Source: an uncultured Lutibacter sp.
Lineage (GTDB): Bacteria; Bacteroidota; Bacteroidia; Flavobacteriales; Flavobacteriaceae
Length of the DNA: 64,000 nucleotides
Direction: 5' to 3'
NCBI RefSeq assembly: GCF_947495725.1
Contig: NZ_CANLZZ010000005.1
Span: forward strand, 62,001 to 126,000
Position numbers and translations under genes: made by a program. Positions 1 through 10,507 of this stretch are shown here, piece after piece (position 1 is the stretch's first letter; each line of letters opens with the position of its first letter). Below the pieces are notes generated by a model. It was not told the DNA's origin. It did not search any database and saw nothing but the letters and a program-made list of their open reading frames with translations.

Positions 1-1755
1 AATGTAATTTTTAATAATCAGCATTATTGTAATGGTAAGTAAGTTAGAAACAAAGTAATATAAACTTAAACTACTTGCATACATATTAAAGAAAATTAAC
101 ATCATTACAGGCGAAAAGTACATCATCATTTTCATCATCTTCTGCATATCAGGCATTCCTTCTTGTGTAGGTTGCTGCATATTCATTTGTTGACTCTGAC
201 TCATTCTCATATAAAAGAAAATGGCTACAGAGGCTAAAATTGGGAACAAACTAATATGAGATCCATACATTGGAATATTAAATGGAAGTTCAAAAACAGA
301 ATCATATGCCGATAAATCATCAGCCCATAAAAATCCTTTTTGACGTAAGTCTATATTTGATGGGAAAAATCGAAATAACGCAAAGAATACTGGCATTTGT
401 AAAACCGCTGGAATACAACCCGATAAAGGACTAACACCGGCTTTGCTTTGAACAGCCATAGTTTCTTGCTGACGTTTCATCGCATTTTCTTTTCCTGGTA
501 AACGTTTGTTTATTTCCTCCATTTCAGGTTTTAACACCTTCATTTTAGCACTAGATAAGTACGATTTATAAACTAATGGCGACATTAAAATACGTACAAC
601 AATAGTTAACAGAATAATAATTAATCCGTAGTTACCTATAAAACCTTGTAAAAAGTTAAATACAGGTATAAAAATTAAGCGGTTAATATAACCGAATATT
701 CCCCAACCTAAGTTTACAACTTCTTTTAAGTTTCTATCGTATTTTTTAAGAATTTGGTAATCATTTGGCCCAATGTACCAATTCATTTTATAATTAAATT
801 CTCCGCCTTCTAAAGCTAATGGTGCTTTTAAATAAAAGGCTTTTGTAAATGTAGTATCTACTTCTTCGTCTTCTGTTAATGTTTTAGATTCTAAACGAGC
901 ATTTTCAAATGCTTTATCTGTAATTAATATTGAAGAGAAAAAATGTTGTTTAAAAGCAACCCAATTTACATCATTTTCATCAGCATCATCTTCGCCTCCA
1001 ACAGATAAATAATCGATGTCTTCATCATCTTTTTCATAATACATTTCTGTTTGTTGGTTTTCATAACGAATACTTTTTTCGTGTCTGAACCCTTCTAAAC
1101 TCCAATCTAATGTAATTTGTTGTGCCGAATTAATTGTTGAATTTAAACCTTGAGATTTAACATAAAAATCTACCATATATTCATCAGGTGTCATTTCATA
1201 TCTATATTCTAAGTACTTGTTTTCAGAAACTTTTAATTTCATAGAAAGCACTTTTTTAGAACCATTATTACTAATTGTTGGTTCGAACATTAATTCTTTG
1301 GTGTTTAAAATTCTGTTTCCAGAAGTACCAAAATTAATATTAAAAGAAGCATTTTGATCTTTTACCATATATAGAGGTAAAGAATCATAGGTAACATAGT
1401 TTTTTATTAAAGCTTCTTTTATTTGTCCACCTTTATTAGAAATAATCAATTTTAGAACATCATTTTCTAAAACTGTTTCTTCATTTGCAACCGTTGCTGA
1501 ATATGCAAACTCTCCTAATGCACTTTTAGCTTTTTCAATAGAAAGAGAATCCGTGGCTTGCAGAGCTTCAGAATTACTAAAAGCATTTTCAACTGTAGAA
1601 GAAGTTGAATTTTCTTCAACTTGTTCTGTTTTTTTGTTTTTTTCGGCCTCTAGTTCTTCTGGTGTAGGCTGGTTGGTGTACATCCACCATAACATAATTG
1701 CTCCAAGTAAAACAAAGCCAATAAGTGAATTAAAATCAAATTTCTTTTCTTCCAT
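1..1755 (-). CDS. yidC: Membrane protein insertase YidC (C-terminus beyond window)
   Basis: YidC/Oxa1-family insertase that puts proteins into the inner membrane, alone or with SecYEG. The frame runs open from an ATG at 1755 down to base 1, giving 585 codons; Bacteroidota YidC is about 620-640 aa, so only a basic C-terminal tail should be missing. The start reads MEEKKFDFNSLIGFVLLGAI, a first membrane segment, followed by a Glu/Ser/Thr-rich linker and a large periplasmic beta domain. The last 250 or so residues hold the conserved membrane segments. It lies downstream of pyrG on the same strand, 108 nt away. The family assignment is firm; the real stop cannot be seen. Confidence 0.95.
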   Translation of the reverse strand, partial: MEEKKFDFNSLIGFVLLGAIMLWWMYTNQPTPEELEAEKNKKTEQVEENSTSSTVENAFSNSEALQATDSLSIEKAKSALGEFAYSATVANEETVLENDVLKLIISNKGGQIKEALIKNYVTYDSLPLYMVKDQNASFNINFGTSGNRILNTKELMFEPTISNNGSKKVLSMKLKVSENKYLEYRYEMTPDEYMVDFYVKSQGLNSTINSAQQITLDWSLEGFRHEKSIRYENQQTEMYYEKDDEDIDYLSVGGEDDADENDVNWVAFKQHFFSSILITDKAFENARLESKTLTEDEEVDTTFTKAFYLKAPLALEGGEFNYKMNWYIGPNDYQILKKYDRNLKEVVNLGWGIFGYINRLIFIPVFNFLQGFIGNYGLIIILLTIVVRILMSPLVYKSYLSSAKMKVLKPEMEEINKRLPGKENAMKRQQETMAVQSKAGVSPLSGCIPAVLQMPVFFALFRFFPSNIDLRQKGFLWADDLSAYDSVFELPFNIPMYGSHISLFPILASVAIFFYMRMSQSQQMNMQQPTQEGMPDMQKMMKMMMYFSPVMMLIFFNMYASSLSLYYFVSNLLTITIMLIIKNYI

Positions 1756-1812
1756 GTGTATATTTAAATGTCAATTTGTCATTTTGTTTTTTGAAAAATT
1801 CAAAAAGCCCGA

Positions 1813-1820
1813 CAAAAGTA
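1813..1820 (-). promoter_or_regulatory. Candidate -7 element for yidC
   Basis: Read on the minus strand this is TACTTTTG, a match to the Bacteroidota -7 consensus TAnnTTTG, in the pyrG-yidC gap. No clear TTTG lies 17-23 nt further upstream, so this is a weak call. Confidence 0.35.
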
Positions 1821-1863
1821 CTAAAAGTAACGTTAATAATTAGTTTTTAATAATGTTTACCTA

Positions 1864-3524
<1,661 letters not shown>

Positions 3525-3644
3525 AACAAAACCCTTTAAAAACGCAAGTTTTTTTATGTGTTTGATTCAATTAAAGTATTATTTTATAAAATAGGTTCCA
3601 TTTAAAATATGTCACATATTTTTCATGAATTGTTATGGGCTACA

Positions 3645-4523
3645 TTATTTCTTTTTTTTATTTCTAATCATTGTTTCTAGCATATCCCACATTTCTTCAG
3701 AAACGTCTTCTAACATATTAAATTCTCCTGCACCTTTTAGCCATTCACCTCCATCTATAGTAATAACTTCTCCATTTATATAGGCAGAAAAATCGCTCAT
3801 TAAATAGGCAGCTAAATTTGCTAATTCTTGATGTACACCAACTCTGCCAACTGGTACTTTCTTTTTTATATCAAATTTATCTTTTAAATCTCCTGGTAAT
3901 AATCTATCCCAAGCGCCTTTTGTTGGAAAGGGGCCAGGTGCAATTGCATTTGAACGTATTCCATATTTAGCCCATTCAACAGCTAAAGAACGCGTCATTG
4001 CCAACACACCTGCTTTTGCAGTAGCAGAAGGAACAACATATGCAGAGCCTGTCCAAGCATAAGTTGTAACAATATTTAAAATTGTTGAGGTTTTTTGTTT
4101 TTCTTTTATCCAGTGTTTGCCAAAAGCCAACGTAAAATTTTTACTACCTTTTAAAACAATATCTATTATAGTGTCAAATGCATTTGCGGATAATCGTTCC
4201 GTTGGACTTATAAAATTACCTGCAGCGTTGTTTAAAAGTCCGTCAACTTTTCCAAATTCTTTAAGCGTTTCCTCTAAAACAACTTCAACTTCGCTGTAAT
4301 TTCTTACATCACATTGCACAGCTAAAACTTTTCCGCCAGTTTTTCCTTCTAATTCAATTTTAGCCTTGTTTAACTTTTCAATATTTCTTGAAGTAATTAC
4401 TACATGAGCTCCAAGTTTTAAAAAGTAGGTTGTCATAGATTTTCCCAATCCACTGCCACCTCCAGTAACCACGATAACCTTACCTTTTAATGCGTTGTCT
4501 TTAAGCATTGGTTTTTGAAACAT
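3645..4523 (-). CDS. SDR oxidoreductase of the 2,4-dienoyl-CoA reductase type
   Basis: 292-aa short-chain dehydrogenase/reductase with a Rossmann fold and the NADP(H) glycine motif TGGGSGLGKS at 20-29. The active site is not the standard YxxxK. Instead Tyr155 and Lys170 are 15 residues apart within a stretch (TTYAWTG then VVPSATAKAG) that closely follows the animal mitochondrial 2,4-dienoyl-CoA reductase pattern. The enzyme therefore probably reduces 2,4-dienoyl-CoA esters during beta-oxidation of unsaturated fatty acids; this function is inferred from the motif. No beta-oxidation genes are adjacent. It is divergent from the YfiR operon across a 172-nt gap holding a perfect palindrome. Confidence 0.8.
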   Translation of the reverse strand: MFQKPMLKDNALKGKVIVVTGGGSGLGKSMTTYFLKLGAHVVITSRNIEKLNKAKIELEGKTGGKVLAVQCDVRNYSEVEVVLEETLKEFGKVDGLLNNAAGNFISPTERLSANAFDTIIDIVLKGSKNFTLAFGKHWIKEKQKTSTILNIVTTYAWTGSAYVVPSATAKAGVLAMTRSLAVEWAKYGIRSNAIAPGPFPTKGAWDRLLPGDLKDKFDIKKKVPVGRVGVHQELANLAAYLMSDFSAYINGEVITIDGGEWLKGAGEFNMLEDVSEEMWDMLETMIRNKKKK

Positions 4524-4594
4524 AATTCAATTAATTTTTAAGTATTATGTAATAAATGTAGCATAATGTTTTGAATTAGTGACATTTTTACTGT

Positions 4595-4634
4595 TTTTTC
4601 TATTTAAATGATAATTATCATTTAAATAGAAAAA
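4595..4634. promoter_or_regulatory. Perfect 40-bp palindrome between divergent genes
   Basis: Two 20-bp arms meet with no loop; the core is AAATGATAATTATCATTT, flanked by TTTTTCTATTT and its complement. It lies 72 bp before the SDR start and 61 bp before the YfiR-like gene, upstream of both, so it cannot terminate either gene. The core TGATAATTATCA resembles a shortened Fur box (7-1-7 motif TGATAATnATTATCA). An operator is the most likely role; this is inference. Confidence 0.6.
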
Positions 4635-4695
4635 TTAAAATATTAAATTGCTGTTCGTGTAAAACCCAATAATTAAGCGAAGAGATTTTGATTAA

Positions 4696-5235
4696 ATGAT
4701 TAATTTAAAATTCGTCCCTTTTTCGCCCTTTTTGAGTAAAAGTATATTCGTTTTATTCATCATAATTAATTCAGCATCTTATTGTTATGGTCAAAACATG
4801 CTTGTTCCTGAAAACATACAAGCAGCACTTTTACCTAAAGTTTTAAAATTTAATCCAGAAATTTCACAAAAGGCAAAGGTTAAAATGCTAATTGTGTACG
4901 ATAATAATTCTCAGAATAATAAGGATGAGTTTTTTAAGGAATTGAGCCAGGTAATGGAGGTAAAAGCAATAAGGTCTAATGAGCTAGAAGAAGCTATTGA
5001 CGGTTATGATCTTGTTTATTTTATGCCTGGGCTTGATGATTTTTCGATGATATGCAAAAGAAGTAAAGTGCTATCAGTTACTGGAATTTCCCAATATGTT
5101 GAACATGGGAAAATTTCCTTAGGATTTGGAATACAGAATAATAAGCCAAAGATATTGGTGAATTTAACATCTTTAGAAGAAGAAGGTCAATCGCTTTCTT
5201 CGGATATTTTAAGAATTGCAAAAATTTTCAATTAA
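4696..5235 (+). CDS. YfiR-like (DUF4154) periplasmic protein
   Basis: 179 aa with an N-terminal signal peptide (hydrophobic stretch 12-32, likely cleavage near Gly32-Gln33). The C-terminal half has the hallmark of the YfiR/DUF4154 family: VLSVTGISQYVEHG at 125-138, then SLGFGIQNNKPKILVNL and a final LSSDILRIAK. In Pseudomonas, YfiR is a periplasmic repressor of the diguanylate cyclase YfiN. No GGDEF protein is encoded here. It leads an operon with two TonB receptors and three two-component proteins, and the next gene starts 7 nt after its stop. The mature part has a single Cys (120), so the disulfides of Pseudomonas YfiR are absent. It may be a sensory partner for the kinase; that is inference. 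Confidence 0.82.
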   Translation: MINLKFVPFSPFLSKSIFVLFIIINSASYCYGQNMLVPENIQAALLPKVLKFNPEISQKAKVKMLIVYDNNSQNNKDEFFKELSQVMEVKAIRSNELEEAIDGYDLVYFMPGLDDFSMICKRSKVLSVTGISQYVEHGKISLGFGIQNNKPKILVNLTSLEEEGQSLSSDILRIAKIFN

Positions 5236-5242
5236 ATCAGCT

Positions 5243-7567
5243 ATGAGATTCACGAGAAAGTTTTTATTGTTTTTTTGCTTGGTATACGAAATGGTCGTTG
5301 ATGTTTCAGCGCAACAAAATGAAGTTTATAATAAAATGACTTTAGAGGAATTATTAAATATTGATGTAGTTGTTACCGCTTCTAAAAGACCAGAAGATTT
5401 ATTTGATACGCCATTATCTACTACTATTATTAGTAAGGAAGAAATTGAAAATTCTGGTGTTACAAGTATTCCAGAAGCTTTACGCTTATCACAAGGTGTA
5501 ATTGTAAGAGAAATAACTCCAGGGAATTATGATATTCATATTAGAGGTTATGACGATATTACAAAAAATGTTTATATGACCTTACCTTATAACACCACAA
5601 CACTTGTTATGATTGATAATCGTGTTGTATATAGTTATTTTAGTGGAGGAACGTTTTGGGAGACATTTCCAGTTGATATAAATGATGTGGAAAGAATTGA
5701 AGTTGTTAGGGGTGCGGCATCTGCATTATACGGTCCAAATGCTGTAACCGGAGTAATTAATATTATTACTTCGCACGCAACTAAAATAGGCAAGAATGTT
5801 GTTGCTAGTGGTATGGTTGGGACTAACAAAGCTAAAAATGCAAACGTAAACATTGGATATAATTGGGAAAATAAAACAAAACTTTCATTTTCAGGTAATT
5901 TTACGGAACGCTATCGTTTTGATAATAAATACTATGATTTTAACAAAAAAGATTATACATCAATAGATGAAATAACAATGTTTGTTTCTCCAATAAAAGA
6001 TAGAGATAACAATGAGGTTTGGACATTTAAAGAATATCAAGAAACACTAGGCGCACATTATGATGTGGATCTTAGTTTAAGAAAACTAGGAGGAAACATT
6101 TATTTTTCTCATAATTTCTCTGAGCGATTAAATATTGATATTGCTGCTGGAGCGCAAAAATCACAAAGTCAAAAAACAGGCTTTCTAAATTTTTCTACAC
6201 CATTGTCTCAAACAGAATCGAAAAGCTATTATTTAAATACGAAAATAAATTATAATAATCTTAGAGGTCAATTAAGTATAAATTCGGGACATGATAATAG
6301 CAATTACAAATTTAATTCATATAAGTTTACAAATATAGAAGGTGATCTTGAATATTTTAAACAGTTTAAATCTATATGTATTCGACCTGGAATAGGTTAT
6401 AAATATTTGTCTTATAATAGTCCTGTTACTTATAATGATCCATTCAATTTTAATGTCTTAAATTATCAATATAAAGATGAAGCTAGAGTTGCTTCGGTTT
6501 ATTCGGCATTTATGTTGTCGGAATGGAGGCCTACTTCAAAGCTCAGATTAATTGGGGCTATTCGTGTAGATAAATTCGATATTAATAAGAACTATTTTAC
6601 TATTTATGAAATTGCCCTTACTTATCGTTTAAATAAAAATAACTTAATTCGAGGCGCTCATTCAAAAGCAAATAAATCACCTTTCTTTTTTGATTCGTAC
6701 ATAAGTAGCAGTCTTTTACTAAAAATGGATGTAGAAAGTGAAGGAGGACAACCTTCAATATCGATACCTATTAGTTTAAAAATTAATGGTCAAAAAGATT
6801 TAAAATACCCTGCAATTACAAACCAGGAAATTGGTTGGAGAACAAAATTTAATTCAAATTTAAACTTAGATGTTGAATTGTTTTATTCAAAAGTAAATAA
6901 TTTTGTAAATGCAAACATTTACCGTCAATTTACAGTAGTTCAACAATTAAATGAAAGTGGAGCCCCAGAATCTTTAGTTTCTGCAAATGTAGACGGAAAT
7001 GCTCTATTTGAAAATTATGACCTTAAGGCAAGTCAATATGGTGCTGGTTTTACTTTAAATTATGATATTTCTAATGTATTTAAGGCTAAATTTTTTGGAA
7101 CTTATCAGCATACCAATATTTCAGGAAATAAAGATATAAATATTGAGGTTACCAATATTCACTTTGATGATATTGCTCCTGATAACACCCTTACTTCCAC
7201 AATAACTTCAAAAATGAATCCGATACAATGGAGCAACGAAGTGACACCTTCATTTTTTGGTGGTTTTGTATTGAATTATAAACCAAATAAAAAATGGAAT
7301 TTTAATACAGATGCATATATGTATTCCAACCAGAAATTCACAAACTATAATTATTATAAAATAACAGATGAAACTAGTATTGATAATTCATTGATAGAAA
7401 TAGATGTCAATGCAAATATTATTTTAAACACAAAAGCATCATATAAATTAAATAAAAACACAACAACAAATTTTATATTAAAAAACATTTTAGGAAACCA
7501 TTATGAATATGGTTTTGCTGATCAAATTGGAAGGCAATTTCTAGTTGGTTTAAAATGGGAGCTATAA
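5243..7567 (+). CDS. TonB-dependent outer-membrane receptor, copy 1 of a tandem pair
   Basis: 774 aa from the ATG at 5243, which gives a clean signal peptide (basic MRFTRK, hydrophobic core, cleavage after VSAQ). A frame-opening ATG at 5216 would overlap the upstream gene and spoil it. Right after the signal comes a conserved leader, LEELLNIDVVVTASK, containing the TonB-box-like segment, then the plug domain (about 50-170, with VERIEVVRGAASALYGPNA) and a 22-strand-type barrel. There is no carboxypeptidase-like N-terminal domain and no SusD partner nearby, so it is not a classic glycan Sus pair. The substrate is unknown; siderophore, cobalamin and peptide are all possible. Confidence 0.9.
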   Translation: MRFTRKFLLFFCLVYEMVVDVSAQQNEVYNKMTLEELLNIDVVVTASKRPEDLFDTPLSTTIISKEEIENSGVTSIPEALRLSQGVIVREITPGNYDIHIRGYDDITKNVYMTLPYNTTTLVMIDNRVVYSYFSGGTFWETFPVDINDVERIEVVRGAASALYGPNAVTGVINIITSHATKIGKNVVASGMVGTNKAKNANVNIGYNWENKTKLSFSGNFTERYRFDNKYYDFNKKDYTSIDEITMFVSPIKDRDNNEVWTFKEYQETLGAHYDVDLSLRKLGGNIYFSHNFSERLNIDIAAGAQKSQSQKTGFLNFSTPLSQTESKSYYLNTKINYNNLRGQLSINSGHDNSNYKFNSYKFTNIEGDLEYFKQFKSICIRPGIGYKYLSYNSPVTYNDPFNFNVLNYQYKDEARVASVYSAFMLSEWRPTSKLRLIGAIRVDKFDINKNYFTIYEIALTYRLNKNNLIRGAHSKANKSPFFFDSYISSSLLLKMDVESEGGQPSISIPISLKINGQKDLKYPAITNQEIGWRTKFNSNLNLDVELFYSKVNNFVNANIYRQFTVVQQLNESGAPESLVSANVDGNALFENYDLKASQYGAGFTLNYDISNVFKAKFFGTYQHTNISGNKDINIEVTNIHFDDIAPDNTLTSTITSKMNPIQWSNEVTPSFFGGFVLNYKPNKKWNFNTDAYMYSNQKFTNYNYYKITDETSIDNSLIEIDVNANIILNTKASYKLNKNTTTNFILKNILGNHYEYGFADQIGRQFLVGLKWEL

Positions 7568-7617
7568 ATATGACTAAAACATAAAAAAATCATTAGTTAT
7601 TAAGTTTAAAATTTATA

Positions 7618-9933
7618 ATGAAAGTAAGGGCAAAAATATTATTACTATTAGTTTTTCTGATAAGTATTCACTTATCGGCTCAGAAAAGTAGTGTGTATAA
7701 TAATATGTCTTTAGATGAAATTTTAAATATTGATGTTGTGGTTACAGCTTCAAAACAACCAGAAGATTTATTTGAAACTCCATTGTCAGTTTCAATAATT
7801 AACAAGGAGGATATTGATAGAGCAGGAGCAACAAGTATTATGGAAGCTCTTCGGTTGTCGCAAGGGTTAATTGTAAGAGAAATAACACCAGGAAATTTTG
7901 ATGTTCAAATTAGAGGTTTCGATGATATTACTAAAAACGCTTATGTTTCCCTTCCGTATAACACAACTATCCTTGTTATGATTGATAATAGGATTGTTTA
8001 TGATTATTATTCTGGAGGTACGCTTTGGGAAACTTTAACTGTTGATATAAATGACATTGAGCGTATTGAAATAGTTAGAGGACCTGCATCAGCTTTATAC
8101 GGGCCAAATGCGGCTACAGGTGTAATTAACATTATTACTTCGCATTCAAATGAAAGGGGTTTAAATGCGTGTGCTACTGGTAATATGGGGAATGCAAACA
8201 CTAAAATTGTAAATGCAAATATTGGTTATAACTGGGATGATAAAACAAGTTTAACGCTTACGGGAAATTATTCAGAACGCAATCGATTTGATAACCTATA
8301 TTATAATTCATTTGATCAAAATTATTCTTCGTTGGAAGATATGAAATTGATGTTCGATATTGAAAAAGATCCAATTACGCATGAATCTTGGATTTATAAA
8401 GATTTTAGCAATTATTCGAATAGCACATATAACATAGACAAAAGTTTACAAAAAAGAGGTGCCAATTTATTTTTTACACACCAATTTAATGAGGGTTCCA
8501 ACTTTAATATCGCTTTTGGTGCGCAAAAATCACAAAGTCAAAAAATAGGTTTTTTAAATTTTGCAACACCTTTATCTCAGTATAATTCTAATAGTTTTTA
8601 TGTTGATAATAAATTTAAAATTAATAATTTTTATGGGCAAGTAAATCTCTCTAAAGGAAAGGTTAATGGTAATTCGTTTAATTCTTTTAAATTTCAAAAT
8701 CTAGATGCTAACTTAGAGTATCAATACCGTTTTAGTAATTTTAGTTTACGACCAGGAATAAGTTTCAAAAGTAGTAATTATAATAGTCCTGTTACAAATG
8801 ACACTCCATTTGACTTATATAATCTTAATTATAATTTGAAAGAAGAGTCGAGAGTTTTTAATAGTTATTCTGCTTCACTTCTTGCCGATTGGAAGCCATT
8901 GTCTAAACTAAGATTAATTGGTGGGTTTCGTATTGATAAATTCAATATCAATAAAAACTATTTCACTAATTATGAACTTGCAGCTACATACCGTTTAAAT
9001 AAAAATAATTTGTTCCGTGCTGTTTATTCAAAGGCCAACCGTTCACCTTCTTTCTTTGATACTTTTTTTAATACAAAAATGAATTTCTATAATGGATTAG
9101 TGGTAGAACCCAATCCTGATATGATTTATGTACCTATAGAACAACATATTTTAGCTAAAAGAGATCAAAACTACCCTACCAATACTAGTTTTGAATTGAG
9201 TTGGCGTGGGAAATTAAGTGATAAGTTAACTATAGATACGGAGCTTTTTTATCAAAAAAATAAGAATCTCTTAGCATCTGTAGAATACCGAGAAATAAGT
9301 GCTGAAGCTCAGTTAAATGATGAAAATGAAGTTGAATCTGTTATCTCAGGATCTGGTTATGCTAATATGTTTTTTGAAAATTACGATTTTGGATCTTCGC
9401 AAGTAGGTTTAAGTTTTATGTTAAATTATACACCAAATTCACAAGTTGATTTTAAATTTTATGGAACTCTCCAAAAAACTTTTTTACATGATAATACAGA
9501 ATTTGAGTTCAATACTACGGATACAAGATACTCCTTGGATTCAGAAACAAATATATTAAGTTCAACCACGTATTCAAATGTTAATATGACTTTGTTAAGT
9601 GACAAGCTTACACCAACTTTTTATGGAGGTTTAATTTTTAATTATAAACCAAATAATCGACTAAATTTAAATATAAATAGTTATTTATATTCTAAACAAG
9701 TATTTGACGGAATGCCCGTTGATAATGTTATTTCCGACTATACTGGCGAATATTATTATAGAAATGCAACTATTGATCCTAATGCAATTATAAATGCAAA
9801 AATTAGCTATAATTTATTGAAGAATACAAATGTTTTTGTTTCAATGAAAAATTTATTAGGAGAGCAATATCAATTTGGATTTGCCGATAAAATTGGAACA
9901 ACTTTAATGATTGGATTTCAATGGAAATATTAA
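7618..9933 (+). CDS. TonB-dependent outer-membrane receptor, copy 2 of a tandem pair
   Basis: 771 aa, closely related to the receptor 50 nt upstream along its whole length. It shares the leader (LDEILNIDVVVTASK), the plug motif IERIEIVRGPASALYGPNAATG and the same barrel landmarks. The signal peptide ends near HLSAQ. The final FQWKY, with a terminal aromatic residue, is typical of outer-membrane barrels. The extracellular loops (for example around 480-520 and 640-680) diverge most, which suggests related but distinct ligands. The pair looks like a local duplication. Confidence 0.9.
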   Translation: MKVRAKILLLLVFLISIHLSAQKSSVYNNMSLDEILNIDVVVTASKQPEDLFETPLSVSIINKEDIDRAGATSIMEALRLSQGLIVREITPGNFDVQIRGFDDITKNAYVSLPYNTTILVMIDNRIVYDYYSGGTLWETLTVDINDIERIEIVRGPASALYGPNAATGVINIITSHSNERGLNACATGNMGNANTKIVNANIGYNWDDKTSLTLTGNYSERNRFDNLYYNSFDQNYSSLEDMKLMFDIEKDPITHESWIYKDFSNYSNSTYNIDKSLQKRGANLFFTHQFNEGSNFNIAFGAQKSQSQKIGFLNFATPLSQYNSNSFYVDNKFKINNFYGQVNLSKGKVNGNSFNSFKFQNLDANLEYQYRFSNFSLRPGISFKSSNYNSPVTNDTPFDLYNLNYNLKEESRVFNSYSASLLADWKPLSKLRLIGGFRIDKFNINKNYFTNYELAATYRLNKNNLFRAVYSKANRSPSFFDTFFNTKMNFYNGLVVEPNPDMIYVPIEQHILAKRDQNYPTNTSFELSWRGKLSDKLTIDTELFYQKNKNLLASVEYREISAEAQLNDENEVESVISGSGYANMFFENYDFGSSQVGLSFMLNYTPNSQVDFKFYGTLQKTFLHDNTEFEFNTTDTRYSLDSETNILSSTTYSNVNMTLLSDKLTPTFYGGLIFNYKPNNRLNLNINSYLYSKQVFDGMPVDNVISDYTGEYYYRNATIDPNAIINAKISYNLLKNTNVFVSMKNLLGEQYQFGFADKIGTTLMIGFQWKY

Positions 9934-9979
9934 ATACTAAATATAAATCAACCCTAATGTAAATTTTAAAACCCTTATT

Positions 9980-10453
9980 ATGAAAAAATTAACCTACTTA
10001 ACTGCAATTATTCTTTTTGTGTTCAATTTATCTTCATGTAGTAGTGATGATGATTCTCCAGAAAAAGGTATAAACAGCTTGCTCACAGGTAAATCCTGGG
10101 CTGCTCAAAGTAAAATAATTACCCCAAGTGTTGTTGTTAGTGGATTTGAGGTAACAGATCTAATGTTTCTTGAATCTGAAGAGGTTAGAAAATATTCCTA
10201 TAAATATAACGATGATGGAACTATTTTTCAATATGATATTTCCAAAAAACTTATTTTTCAAACCACATGGACAATTAATTCTGATGAAACTCAAATAACC
10301 TTTAAAGAGCCTATTTTATTTACGTATCCAATAGTGGGTGAAATTGGTATAACCACATTTACTGTTGAGTCAATTTCTTCGTCAAAAATGATAGCTACAA
10401 TACCAGCATCATACGACGGGGTAGATTATTTACTAACTATTACATTTATGTAG
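9980..10453 (+). CDS. Small lipoprotein of the receptor/kinase operon
   Basis: 157 aa, with a signal peptide ending in the lipobox LSSC (Cys20) followed by an acidic SSDDDS stretch. In Bacteroidota this pattern favours outer-membrane or surface lipoproteins. The remaining 130 residues look beta-rich (alternating strands such as TWTINSDETQITF) and resemble lipocalin-like DUF proteins. I recognise no specific family. It lies 46 nt after receptor 2 and 54 nt before the kinase, so it may be an accessory ligand-binding component. Confidence 0.75.
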   Translation: MKKLTYLTAIILFVFNLSSCSSDDDSPEKGINSLLTGKSWAAQSKIITPSVVVSGFEVTDLMFLESEEVRKYSYKYNDDGTIFQYDISKKLIFQTTWTINSDETQITFKEPILFTYPIVGEIGITTFTVESISSSKMIATIPASYDGVDYLLTITFM

Positions 10454-10507
10454 TTTTTAATTAAATCTTGGAAAAAAACCTCATTAATAATAAACTAAAT
10501 TTTACCT

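Noticed and set aside
1553-1843. 96-aa open frame on the plus strand opposite yidC
   Set aside because: It lies antisense to the YidC N-terminal region and its start; Ser/Phe-rich composition is typical of a shadow frame.
4595-4634. The 40-bp palindrome as a transcription terminator
   Set aside because: It lies upstream of both flanking genes, which diverge from it, so no transcript from them would end there.
5216-5242. Upstream ATG for TonB receptor 1
   Set aside because: It overlaps the YfiR-like gene and spoils the signal peptide; the ATG at 5243 gives a clean one.
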